From Climacium dendroides (lineage: Eukaryota; Streptophyta; Bryopsida; Hypnales; Climaciaceae), in NCBI GenBank assembly GCA_950106755.1, contig OX467083.1, positions 51,102,555 to 51,166,554 of the forward strand: a stretch of 64,000 nt of DNA. Reading direction: 5' to 3'. The position numbers and the translations under genes were made by a program. Below, one piece after another: positions 10,698-21,989 of the stretch. The notes beneath the pieces were generated by a model that made no database searches, was not told where the DNA came from, and was given only the letters and a program-made list of their open reading frames with translations. The first letter of the stretch is position 1. The number at the start of each line of letters is the position of its first letter.

Positions 10698-12968
10698 CAA
10701 GTCGTCCCAATAGTTTATGAATCCTGATAAACCTTTGACAATGTCATTGACACCTTTCATTGGGTTGAGTGGTACTGGAAAAGGCACACCACGTGGCCAC
10801 AGACTCCGTCCTTCATCGTCTTCTTTCCACAACTTAATGGCTTGACCGTGCCTGCCTAACCAGTTTTCATCCGTGCACTTCAACTTGTACTTCATGACTG
10901 GGCATTCAACAGAGTCTAGGTAGAACTTCACTTGTTGCGGTCTTGTGTGTCCCACAAGGATTTCATCACCATCCATCCATTTTCCTGCAATGAAACGCTT
11001 AAAATTAGGCACCTCCTCTATGAGGTGAGGGATAGTAGGAATGGACTCAACATCCATGAATGACTTCATGAACGCCGGGATTGTTGGGAAGTTCTCCTTC
11101 TTCAACAGCATGCTCCATCTTCCAAACAATGCGTCAATGTCGTCGTGTGTGTGACCAACAATCATGAAGTTCACATACACTTCTCTGAAGATCTTGTTAG
11201 CAACAAGTAGAGACCAGAAACAGAAAACATATCTATTCTTGTTGTCGCCGGTGGCATTGTCCATTTGCACATTCAAAATAGGAGGCAAAGGCACTGCTGA
11301 AACTGCATTCATTGGAGGTGGTGGCAGTGACGCGTCGCACATTTCTTTACCCTGCAGCACTGCCCTGAACAAATTTGAAGACCCTGACCCAGAAAATAAT
11401 TGCCGAGAAGAAGACTTCGATGGCAATTCCAGATCCCGCAACAACTTTGCCATAGAATTAATTGTATAGTTTGAATCGTGTTTAAAGAGATCCAAACCGT
11501 AATGTGCGTAACGCACATCTCCATGACCATGAGCAATCATGCCAGTGACAGACATAGGCAATTTCACGAGGCCATCAAGCTTCTTATTCCTATGGGAAAA
11601 GACTGGAGAAGCAGTCTTTGCATGATCCATCTTGTCGTGCATAACTGTGAGGCATTCGTGTGGAAAAGCTACTGAATGGTGACGGTTTGCATAATACAAC
11701 TCCCGATGAGCTCAAGCAATCTCAACGTGCCTATCCAACTTCCGAGAATACTTCAATTCATTGTGAGACCCACTTATAGTACCCTTCTTGAGGTCTTGCA
11801 ATTTGTCACACGTGCCACATCGCGCAAAATTGTCTCCAAGCTTCTTCACCTCATACTCAGGGAACTTACAGCACCTAATCTTACTCAAGTTCGAAGCTGA
11901 CACCTCACTCAGTCCAAAAACAGCATTGACATCATTGAGTTCTTTCATCTTACCTTTCCACTGGACGGTGGAAGGTAGGATCTTGGCCACAACTTTCTCT
12001 CCTGACTTCAGGGTCTTCGTACGATGAGGCATGTGATCTGCTTTTTTCTCTAGAATGCACTTCAATGTTGCTATAGCTTGTTGAGTGTGTTTCCTCGGTT
12101 TCACCGTTCCCTTATTGCCATGGTCCTTTGCCTCTCGACCACGCCTCATGTACGATTGGTAGTGATAGAATGTGGCCTCAGGGACTCCAGCTATATGCAT
12201 CCATGCTCGCATATATACCGGTGTGTTGTCAATTGACACCATTCGTCTACCACGCTTATCAACATGCACCTGCTTGTGCACATCCATTTTCATGTAGGTC
12301 CTGTGTTTGAACGTGGAGTTGCGATACATGCGTTCACGAAAGGCTCGAATCTTATCCCTAGGAAATGGCTGAACACAATTGCGACTACAACATATTTTAG
12401 TAGACACTACATGGATGGAATCTTGAGTAACTAGCTCGTTCGATTTCAAATTTGCCTCGCGGGGCGCATTTCGGACCATACTTGTGTATGGTCTCGAAGA
12501 CGTCGAAGAGGGCGGATTCAAGAGAACCTGTTGGAGACAATTGAATTTGTCCCTAGCCTCATGGTCTCTAAGGCTAGCTCCACGACAGTGGACAAGATGA
12601 ATAGGCCAAGCCAACAATGAGCACACTTGTTCCTCTGGTAGGTCCTCTTCGCTATGTGTTTTGCAGATGTGGATCGCCACGTGGGTGTCACCAAGAGGGC
12701 CATTGGCACCCAAAACGAGGTCAGAGTTCACACTATGACAGACACCTTCACCCATTAGTACTCCAGCCTCATTGTACAAGGTGACAACTCGAGTATTCCA
12801 AAGTCGACGCGGTAGACCTTCGCATTCCGGGCCCCCAACATTCATTGCTTCGACATTCTGAAATTTGTCTTCTGAAGATGCCATAAAATCCTCTTCATCA
12901 TGTCTGAATTCATTGGATTCAGAACCCGATGACATGTCCATATCATCAGGGTCATCTATAGTATCCAT
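10698..12968 (-). pseudogene. DUF7869-type protein, N-terminal and core segment (T1 candidate transposase)
   Basis: It starts at ATG 12968-12966, just inside an exon whose acceptor (TTTTTACAG) is visible upstream, so a 5' exon or leader may exist. The N-terminus is acidic. Residues ~100-140 hold an EEQVCSLLAWPIHLVHC stretch, then a basic central region and a CGTC zinc-type pair. The core has three acid-containing motifs: MHDKMDHAK, ILNVQMDNATGDNKN and VGHTHDDIDALF. That spacing is characteristic of DUF7869-domain proteins, and I infer an RNase H-like DDD/E nuclease fold. A TGA at 11714-11712 (RHVEIA-stop-AHRELYY) breaks the frame, and CGA is the likely ancestor. The 3' end is cut by element B, after which the C-terminus continues at 7698. 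As the only transposase-like gene native to T1, it probably moved the element. Confidence 0.7.
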
Positions 12969-13039
12969 GGATACCTGTAAAAATGCAATGTGAAATAGGG
13001 TAAGTGAATTGCAGCATAGATCATGCAATTTCATTCATG

Positions 13040-14131
13040 TTCAGGTCGATCCGACCTGAATGACCAAATGTTATAGGTACATCTATGACAACAACGAACT
13101 TATTTTCTGAAGCCTAGGTTTCAACTGCAATTGACATCATTCATTGAAATTCCTTATAAATTCAGATATTTGTAAACTATGTTTTCAGGTCGAATCGACC
13201 TGAAGTGTCTGACCCCTGTTTTGTATAATTTTTGATAGCCGAAAATATAAATGTAAGAAAACTGAGTACAATCCTGAACTTCAGCTCGGATCGATCTGAA
13301 GTGTCGCTTGTACTTTGAGTGAATGAACCTATCTTCATCTATTCAATTTGACAGGGAATTCCCTATTTTATTCCTATAAAAATCTCGAACTTCTCAAACT
13401 GAAGTCTGTGATGGGAGTACCCACACTTCAGGTCGAACCGACCTGAAATGAGGACATGTAGTGAGCCGAATCCCATCTGCACACTATTATCACTACGTAC
13501 AGAATTCTTATTGACTGAATCTGTGAATATCGGGAATGTCAGCAGGACATCTACAAGATTTTCACTTGAACGAAATTACAATTATAGATACGGTTTAGGT
13601 CGACTCGATTTGAATTGCCATGTATATCATTTCATTAACATATTTGATGACTCTACTATTCAATCTACCTAGGATACGTTTTAGATTACTTCAATTACTA
13701 TCATATGGGTCAGTTCAGGTCGACTCGACCTGAATTGCATGAACGAATGACTAATGTAGACAATCTCACATTCAGGTCGACTCGACTTGAGTTGCATGAA
13801 CGAATGACTAATGTAGAGAACCTCACATTCAGGTCGACTCGACTTGAATTGCATGAACGAATGACTAATGTAGACAATCTCACATTCAGGTCGACTCGAC
13901 TTGAGTTGCATGAACGAATGACTAATGTAAAGAACCTCACATTCAGGTCAACTCGACCTAAATTGCATGAACGAATGACTAATGTAGACAATCTCACATT
14001 CAGGTCGACTCGACCTGAATTGCATGAACGAATGACTAATGTAGACAATCTCACATTCAAGTCGACTCGACTTGAAGTGCATTAAAATTACTCATGTACT
14101 GTTGTTCGTATTCAGGTCAACTCGACCTAAA
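13040..14131. repeat. Palindrome cluster upstream of the DUF7869 gene
   Basis: Thirteen copies of the T1 interrupted palindrome (half-sites TTCAGGTCG and CGACCTGAA around a variable 3-bp spacer) start at 13040, 13184, 13280, 13427, 13594, seven times within the 57-bp tandem array, and at 14111. Spacing is irregular outside the array. The cluster begins 70 bp upstream of the gene's ATG. Half-sites are conserved while spacers vary (ATC, AAT, ACC, ACT, GAT), as expected for a dimeric protein-binding site. Confidence 0.85.
13714..14090. repeat. 57-bp tandem array containing the palindrome
   Basis: Seven units begin at 13714, 13771, 13828, 13885, 13942, 13999 and 14056. Each carries one palindrome followed by a spacer containing TTGCATGAACGAATGACTAA. 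57 is a multiple of three, so long open frames appear on both strands. These are artefacts and not genes. Confidence 0.9.
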
Positions 14132-15069
14132 CAGTTCTGGATTTCTCGGACATTGTGTTGGTAGTCTCGTAGTAACCGTGATCTCGTGTTCCAGGTTTCT
14201 CGGCGACATAATCGGGCACTGCACTCTTAGAATTCTGCAACTCAGATGTCGAGAACTGAACATTGAATAAAGACCTTGTCACTAAAAATTGAGGAAGCCC
14301 AGAACTCATAATCGTGCAACTCGATTTTCAGTAATAACCGTTGGAAACACACACACTCTGCCAACTTCAGCAAGTAGGAACTCGACAATAGATGGCAGCG
14401 CTGAAAGAAACATTATACACACTCAGAAAACTACTATGTGCTTACAAAGTAACTATGTCCAATCCATTGAATGAAAATGTTTGAAAATGCTATAGGCTTC
14501 TAACCTGAGGACATACAGAAGGCAACAAGCGCGTTCACCGAGATCCTCAAAGTGCAATACTCCGACACTCTAGATAGTACAAGTATAGAAGTTGATAGAG
14601 TTCAATAATGACATGAGAGAAGTGAAATCTCGCATGAACGTCCATGCATTCGCGACGGAGAAGGAGAGTACCCTAATGCGCGCGGACGCAACGACATTCA
14701 AAACAATTTTGGCGGCAATGTGTAGGCGCGAATGCGAAGGCGGGAGCTGTAGGACAGAATTTGAAAATCCCGAACTCCTTCCGCAAATTCCTTTGATTTT
14801 TGATTCCCGCCTACACTGTTCATGACAGAAATAGCCACTGATAGCTATTAAGTACTTATGAGGTTGCTTTCTTGCACCGTTAAGCACTAATTTCTAGATT
14901 CTATTTCTAACAGAATCTAGGCAAGAAGTCTTCATTGTCTTTTTTTCTTTTGCAATTTCTGGAAGTCAATTTGATTTTGGTGAAGTTAGGGTCTATTTGT
15001 AAATTTAGACAAACACAACCTTTTGCACCACCCAAGTGTTTGCATGTGATTTTATCAATAAGGGTTTTA
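14132..15069. other. T1 intergenic stretch, no supported gene
   Basis: Only short reading frames (about 60-105 codons) are seen on either strand. None has a recognisable motif. Confidence 0.4.
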
Positions 15070-15148
15070 CGGTTTAGGGTTTAGGGTTTTCAGGGTTTAG
15101 GGTCTTTAGGGTTTAGGGTCTCTAGGGTTTAGGGTCTCGGGTTTAGGT
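15070..15148 (+). repeat. Interstitial TTTAGGG repeats
   Basis: Degenerate tandem copies of the plant telomere unit (GGTTTAGGGTTTAGGG and variants with GGTCTTTAGGG). The tract is short and diverged, lies deep inside a transposon, and is not a chromosome end. Confidence 0.75.
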
Positions 15149-15296
15149 ATTTTTGTAGATTAATAAATCATTTCATATCATGTTTTTGAAATATTGAACA
15201 AATATTTAATTTAGAAGTGAATTCAAGGTTTTTGTACACACTAAGGAATTATACTGCATGCACTTTCAATTTCTTTTTATAATGTTCGCAAAATTA

Positions 15297-15900
15297 ATTT
15301 TTCCATGAATCCTAATTATTTCGCAGAGATTTGCAACTTGTGTGTTATTTTTTCGAACATGCTTCCACGTCAAACCGATACAAATTAATGGTTTGGTTTG
15401 TATTAAATACAACATCAATCCTAAAGTATTTTTTTGGAAACCCATTTGAAAAAGTGTGGGGAAGCAATAGGGTTGTCTTAAAATTAAGTTTTTCCATGAA
15501 TCCTAATTATTTTGAACATTTGCAACTTGTGTGTTACGTTTTTGGACATGCTTGCACGTCAAACCGATATAATTTATTGGTTTGGTTTCTATTAAATATA
15601 GCATGATTTTTAGAGTGCTTTTTTTAAACCCATTCCAATTGAAAAAGTGTGGGGAAGCAATAGGGTTGTCTTAAAATTAAGTTTTTCCATGAATCCTAAT
15701 TATTTTGAGCATTTGCAACTTTTGTGTTACGTTTTTGGACATGCTTCCACGTCAAACCGATATAATTTATTGGTTTGGTTTCTATTAAATACAGCATGAT
15801 TTTTAGAGTATTTGTTTTGAAATCCATTTCAAATGAAGAAGTGTAGGAAAGCAATACGGTTCTTTTAAAATAATTTTTCCAATGAATCCTACCCGATGAA
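15297..15900 (+). repeat. 192-bp tandem repeats
   Basis: Three units of 192-193 bp start at 15297, 15489 and 15682, with a partial fourth at about 15874. Each starts TTTTTCCATGAATCC and includes a GACATGCTTCCACGTCAAACC-like segment. AT-rich, no gene. Confidence 0.8.
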
Positions 15901-16124
15901 TTTATCCTCAAAATTTCAGTAGAATTTTTATGTATTAGATAAAATGCAGAGCAAGAAATGGGTTGGCGCTTGCTATGCTATCCATTTATCATTAGAATTT
16001 TATAAGAATTGTTGTGTAAAACTTTCAAATAAATCTTCAAATAAAAATCTCAAAAACTTTCTGAAGAACTTAATTGTTTTGGAATCCAAAATCACTTCAA
16101 TTGAATGAATTTCTCAAAATTATT

Positions 16125-17050
16125 TAGTAGTAGCAATAGAAGATTGAAATCATGAAAACTCACAGCTCACAAAAGAACAAAATCATAGAAGTGCAAAGGA
16201 GTGTAAAGCCAAGAGAAGCAATGGATTTGCTACCTCTATAATATCATTCTATAGATCCTCTTTAATATCACCTTCATTTCAACAACTATATTATGTCTAT
16301 AATATCACCCGGTGTAAAAAGTGATATTACAAAAGTGATTGCAAATTGCTACTCTATTTCTGTAATATCAAATTGTGTAAAAATACAATTTCTATGTAAG
16401 CATGATTGAAAAAAAATTTACAAAATATTTAAAATAATTATTTTAAGGACTTATTGAAATCATTATTATGCATTCTATACAAATGTGTCAAAATTTTACT
16501 ATTTGTTTGGACTCAATTGTTACAAACAATGGCAACCCAAATAGAAGAATTTAAAGGAAGAACTTGTAAACCTCAAATGCTTCGTGAACAATTTAATTGT
16601 TGTGAAATCCAATTGGTTCAATCTAATAAATTTCTCAAATCATTTGGTAGTAGCAATAGAAAATTGAAATTATGAAAGCTCAAAGCTCATAAAAGCACAA
16701 AATCAAAGAAATGCAAAGAAGTGAAAGCCAAGAGAAGCAATCATGGATTTGCTACCTCTATAATATCACCCTATGGATCCTCTTTAATATCACCTGAATT
16801 GCAACAATTATATTATTTTTATAATATCACCTTTTGTAAAAAGTGATATTCGAGGTGATATTATAGAAGTGATTGCAAATTGCTATTCTATTTCTATAAT
16901 ATCACATTGTGTGAAAATGCGATTTTTATGTATGCATGATTGCAAATATTTTTATAAAATAATTATTTTAAAGACTTATTGAAATCATTATCATGCATTC
17001 TATTCAAATGTATCAAAATTTTACTAATATGTGATACAATGAATGCGTAG
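16125..17050 (+). repeat. Direct duplication of about 520 bp
   Basis: Two diverged copies begin at about 16125 and 16645 (GTAGTAGCAATAGAA start). They contain repeated ATAATATCAC and GTGATATTA words that could pair as short stems. No gene is supported. Confidence 0.7.
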
Positions 17051-17214
17051 CATAGCAAGCACGAGCCCCTAGTATTAATGGTAGCATTTGTGATATTACA
17101 GAGGGATTTATGATTTTAGTAGTATGAATAGGAAACTGCTACTCTATTTTTGTAATATCACATTGTATGAAAATACAATTTCTACGTATGCATGATAGGG
17201 TTTGGTATAAGCCG

Positions 17215-17610
17215 GGGGACAAGATACAAGGCATGGTCCATTTTCAGTAAAAGGTGTGTTGGGTATGAGGCGGGTATCATACGTGTACGAGGTGGGTATC
17301 ATACGTGTACGAGGCGGATACCAGACGGGTATGAGGCGGGTATGGGGCGGGTCTCCATGTTCCGGGGCCATATCGAGGCTGGTTCGGGTTTAGGAGGGTA
17401 TCGTGGCGGGTTCAGCAAGGTATCGTGGCGGATAGAAGAGGGTATCTTGGCGGGTACAGTAGGGTTCAGGGGCGGGTATTGTTGCGGGTACAGGAAGGGC
17501 ATCGTGGGCGGGTATCGGAGGGTATCGGACTCTGGTTCGGGCGACGGGTATAGGAAGGGTATTGTGGGCGGGTATCGGAGGGTATCGGGCTCTGGGCGGG
17601 CGCGGGTTAG
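17215..17610 (+). repeat. G-rich CGGGTAT minisatellite
   Basis: An irregular repeat of GAGGCGGGTATC-like words on the plus strand, abruptly GC-rich between AT-rich flanks. It gives long spurious frames on both strands. Runs of three or more G at short spacing could allow quadruplex formation. Confidence 0.7.
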
Positions 17611-17699
17611 GGTTTAGCGCTCTGTCTGCTTTCCTCTTCGTTGTTGTTTACTTGTTTCTCGAATTTTAAATCATTTACTTGCTCGTGAGGGAGAAGAAT

Positions 17700-19675
17700 C
17701 TTGCTCACAGCGGGCGCTAGTTAGGGTTTAGGGTAGAAATTCAGTGCTTGAGGGCGTAGCAACAGTGGGCGCAACAGCAACGGCGGGCGCAGGTGCACAC
17801 CACATTTCTTCACCCCGCAGAATCCTCTCATTGTTTTCAGCTCTTCTCACCCTCACTTGATCTTTTGTGAACTCTGATGAAGTTGCTAGCATCCATCGTC
17901 TCCAGTTTCGAACGGTAACCAACAAAGAAACGAAGGTATATACAAGTCTTCCAAAATGATCACAATCTACACTTGCGCAGTCAGAAGATACAACTCATGG
18001 TTGCAAAACCAACAGGAAACACCCACCTCTATGTCAGTAATGGGATTCACATAAAGACGGAGAGAGAATCTACACACCAAAGCGATGCAGAACATAATTA
18101 TGGTATCTGATACCGAACAAAACTACAATAGGTCAGGTGGTTCCTTCTATGAACTGGTTCCTTCTATGAACCTAATACGAATATCCCTCGATATCTGTGT
18201 GCTTGTGTTTCCAAGTTGTTACAATAAGATTAAATAACCACTTATTTTCCAAGGTCACTATCTTCAACAAAAGGAGTATGCTTGCAATCGCTCGTGAAAT
18301 CATGATCAGTTTTAGTATTCTGATGAAAATGTCTTTCATGATTTGGGCACCTGGATGCTTGATCGCTTTGTGATTTGAGGCATTAGCTCTTCTCACCCTC
18401 ACTTGATCTTTTGTGAACTCTGTTCTCTGTGTTAATGTGTTTGATTCATATGGCGCAGCATAGGCGAGCCCTTCTCCCTAGGTCAGCACTGCAGAGTTTT
18501 TAGTGATGCAGGTCTTGAAGGTTTGAGTGAACGTGTTCGATGAATGGATTTCGGTGTAGTAGATATTGTATATGAGTTAAGGAAATGGAGCTTGAATGAA
18601 TTTGTTGGAGCTTTCAGACTGCGGTGTTGGAGGTTTGAGCGTTTGAATGCGCTTGATGTATGGATTTTGAGAGTACTGGATTTAGGGTTGAGTTAAGAGA
18701 ATGGAACTATGAGACCCAGGTATTGGAGGTTTGAGTGAACGCATTTGATGTATGGATTCTGGAGTAGTGGATATTGTATGTAAGTTAAGAAAATGGAGCT
18801 TGATTGAAAGTGTTGGAGAATTGCAATACCTTGCAATAATAAGTAGATTGGTTGGGCACCTTGTTTCGAAGCTTGCCGTACTAGATGTAGGGTTCTGTGG
18901 AAAAATGGTCTTGAATTCCAAAAAATTGAGGATGAAATCACATTGTTTCGAAATCAGTTTTGAATTTGCTTCTTATGATGTTGGAATGATCTGATTGAGT
19001 GACGATTGTGTTGTGTATTGTGTTGGTAGGTATTTGCTTCCAACAGATTGGATCTTTGTTTTTAATTGTTGCAATGAATCTGGTTGCTTGGAATGTGTTT
19101 GTAGTTTGTTTCTAGGAATTTGGTTTGCAATGAATGTTTTTTAAATTTGGGTTGTTTTTGCTTGTAGATTGACGATTATAGCACTGGAGTTACAACATTG
19201 GGGAGTCCATAATAAGTAGATACGGGTGAAGTTGCATAGCGCTTACTTGTAGAAACTCAGGTATGTATTAATTTCGATTCTCTTGCACCATTTGTGCTTT
19301 GAATAGTGATTTTTGTGATTGTTATAAAGCTAGCTGCAATGTCCAATGAATGTGTTAGTGGGGTTTAAGTTGCATAATGTATCGTGTGCATACGTGCGTT
19401 TTTTGGTTCTCTTGAGGTTTGTAGGTTTTTGTTAGAATTCATGGTTTGGGAGTTGTTCGATGGAAGCATGCTTGTTTGAGATGTTGTAGGTTTGCACAAT
19501 TAGTCTTTGGTTTTTGGTCTAGGTTGTCTTTTGGTTTTGATGTTTTGGCGTTGTTCAACTCTTGAATTTGTCGAAAATGTGGATAATCTTGTAGGATTTG
19601 GAGATTAATCCATCTGCATTGCATTTCAAGGTCTTCATTTGTCAATTCCCAAGTGAGTTTTAATGCACAAGACTT
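17700..19675. other. T1 intergenic stretch with scattered duplications
   Basis: No gene is supported. A segment of about 45 bp (TCTTCTCACCCTCACTTGAT...) occurs at about 17846 and 18391. A degenerate repeat containing TATGGATTCTGGAGTAGTGG-like words recurs at about 18540, 18660 and 18750. Short frames here have no recognisable domain. Confidence 0.5.
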
Positions 19676-19795
19676 GGTTTAGGGTTTAGGGTTCAGAAAT
19701 AGGCATTCATTCTTTAGGGTCAAGATTTGTTTAGGGCCCAGTGCTTAGGGTCTAGGGTTTGTTTAGGGTCCATTGCTTAGGGTCTAGGGTTTGCT
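19676..19795 (+). repeat. Second interstitial TTTAGGG tract
   Basis: Loose repeats of TTTAGGGTTTAGGG and GCTTAGGGTCTAGGGTTTG-type units, diverged from the tract at 15.1 kb. It ends about 100 bp before the second palindrome cluster. Confidence 0.65.
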
Positions 19796-19896
19796 TCACA
19801 ACCACACAAATTCACGGGAATCAGCCCGGTATACCCGGGTATCATCCTAAATCCTTAAATGTATCACGAATGAATGTTACATGAACCAAACTACAG

Positions 19897-21139
19897 TTCA
19901 GGTCGCATCGACCTGAATTACAAAGCCCCTTAAAACATATCACCTCTCAAACCGATGTTGCTTTCCGTGCTAGTTCATGGATAATTTTGAGATCAGATTA
20001 ACATGCATTTCAGGTCGGTTCGACCTGAACTGTACACCTACTAGCATTGTGTGCATGAAGATTCAACTAAATAGCAGGTAATTGCACTAACATCTAAGAC
20101 AAGAAATAACATCATTGTTAACATCAAATGCAGATCAGGTCGGTCCGACCTAAACCCCACAGAAGACCCTATTCAATTTGATGCGTCAAGTCCATTGAAG
20201 TACCAACATAAAATTACTATTAGGAAATTAGACACCTAGTATAACTAAAAAATTGACCACTAAAAACATTCAGAATTGTAAGGATACTGTACGTAACATG
20301 AACCGAATGACAATTCAGGTCGCATCGACCTGAATTGCATAGTCCCTTCAAACATATCTACTCTCAAATCAATGCCATTGCCCGTGCAAGTCCATGGATA
20401 ATATTGATATGAGATTAACATGCATTTCAGGTCGATCCGACCTGAAATGTACACCTACTAGCATTGTTGGCACAACTAAGTAACTAAGAAACAGACATTT
20501 GCACTTACATCCTAGAAGAGAAATAACATCATCATCAAAATCAAATGCTGATCAGGTCGGTCTGACCTGAACTGCAAAGGGGACCCTATGCAATCTGACG
20601 CGTTAAATACGTAGTGGTACCGACAAATAAAATAATATTAGGATATCAGACACCTATTTCAATTAACACATTGATCATCAAATACATTTCAAATAATCAT
20701 CCAGCTAACAACAATCGACCTCTCAAAATGAACGCATGCAATTCAGGTCGGACCGACCTGAATTGTAAGATCAGTAGTGAGATGAGTACGTACTACGACA
20801 TGTACGACGATACGATAACATTAAACAATGCCATCACACTAGGAAAAACATTCACATATTTTGACTAGAACTTCAGGTTGACCCGACCTGAAGCGTGTGA
20901 TACAAACCGAACCAAATCCAAGTACACCAAATGCAAGTAACTGGAAACACATAGAAGATGAAATCTAATAACCCCATGTATTCACATTTAGGTCGACTCG
21001 ATCTAAATCAGTAGATTGCATTTAGGTCGACTCGACCTGAAGCATACGAAGGGAACCAAACCGAAGTAAATTAGATCAAGTACGTAGAAAATAAGTCTAG
21101 AAGCTCCAAGCACTAACATTCAGGTCGAATCGATCTGAA
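19897..21139. repeat. Palindrome cluster upstream of the T1 ParB/methyltransferase gene
   Basis: Eleven palindromes of the T1 family start at 19897, 20009, 20134, 20314, 20426, 20551, 20742, 20872, 20987, 21021 and 21119. The last ends about 55 bp before the ATG at 21195. Spacers vary while half-sites hold. Two blocks of about 400 bp (19.88-20.15 and 20.29-20.57) are diverged duplicates, each with three sites. Confidence 0.85.
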
Positions 21140-21194
21140 TATATACAAAAAAAAATCTTGGTGTAACAATACCCGATTGAAAAATGAGTGCAGA

Positions 21195-21434
21195 ATGGAT
21201 GACCAAATCGAGAAGCTGGAGGCCTTCTACGTACGCTCTACGCACGAATCCTCTGGAGAGGAAGGGGACGACTTTGACAATGACGGAGACTACTGGGATT
21301 TCAAAAATCCCGAAAAGGTTGAGAGTTGGAGTCTCCACATGATTCCTTTCAAGAACCTCATTTGCTTCGCTACAAAATTTAAAGACACGGACCATTTCTT
21401 CAACATATCCTTCAATGAGAAGACAGGGTTGCTA
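21195..21434 (+). pseudogene. T1 ParB-like/methyltransferase-like gene, first coding part
   Basis: It starts at ATG 21195 (MDDQIEKLEAF) after the palindrome cluster. Eighty codons of mixed acidic and aromatic sequence end at NEKTGLL, where element C1 begins. Beyond C1 the same frame resumes at 32652 (APLDEKIKDV). Removing C1 and one CTA gives GLLAPLDEK in frame, the key proof of the insertion. The N-terminal part has no recognised domain. The functional motifs lie in the continuation at 32652-36650. Confidence 0.7.
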
Positions 21435-21506
21435 TTCTGTGAGCCTGTGAGCGTGTGAGCATACAACTTTTTTGTCTAGGGTTTGATGAGGTACCTATGA
21501 CCGTGG
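21435..21506 (+). repeat. C1 left terminal and subterminal repeat
   Basis: GAGC-rich start (TTCTGTGAGCCTGTGAGC) followed at 21493-21506 by ACCTATGACCGTGG. The same arrangement occurs at 41816 and 42638, and inverted at 32651 and 57846. Confidence 0.75.
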
Positions 21507-21989
21507 AAATTGGAAAGAGGACTACACCTAACGATGTATGATGGAAAAAAATAAAATGTGATATATATGTTTTGATTGTAGGGTAACGCAATCCAATTTC
21601 AATGAAATTCATTGCAAATTTTATTGATACTATGTTAGGGTTTTTAGGATTGAAAAGATATTTGGTCCATAGTTCACGATTGTAGTGAAATACGGTTATT
21701 TATTTTTGGGGTTTGTGATGTGAATTTCATCCCTTCAAATATAATGTTCATGATGTTTGGCTACATATTGAAATATAGGATTTAGGGTATGAAAATGTAG
21801 TTTAGGGTTCAACAAAAGATTTGAATTAGCGTTTAGGGTATGAAGGTACTTTCCACGATTATGAAGTTCTACCTCTAAGCATTCATTCTTGATCTGGATT
21901 TTGTAGGTAATCCTAATTGAAATACACAAAACAACGTACAATAAACAATAGAATAAAAATCAACATGTGAAAAGTAACTAGAAACAGAG

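Noticed and set aside
13681..14085. Long overlapping ORFs on both strands
   Set aside because: They are produced by a 57-bp tandem repeat, a multiple of three, and not by selection for protein.
15070..15148. Chromosome end
   Set aside because: The telomere-type repeats are short, degenerate and interstitial within an element.
17192..17617. 141-codon Gly/Arg-rich ORF
   Set aside because: Translation of a G-rich minisatellite. There is no start context or domain, and similar frames occur on the other strand.
13040..21139. CRISPR-like array of regularly repeated palindromes
   Set aside because: Spacing is irregular or the spacers are themselves identical repeats. There are no cas genes, and the context is eukaryotic transposon DNA.
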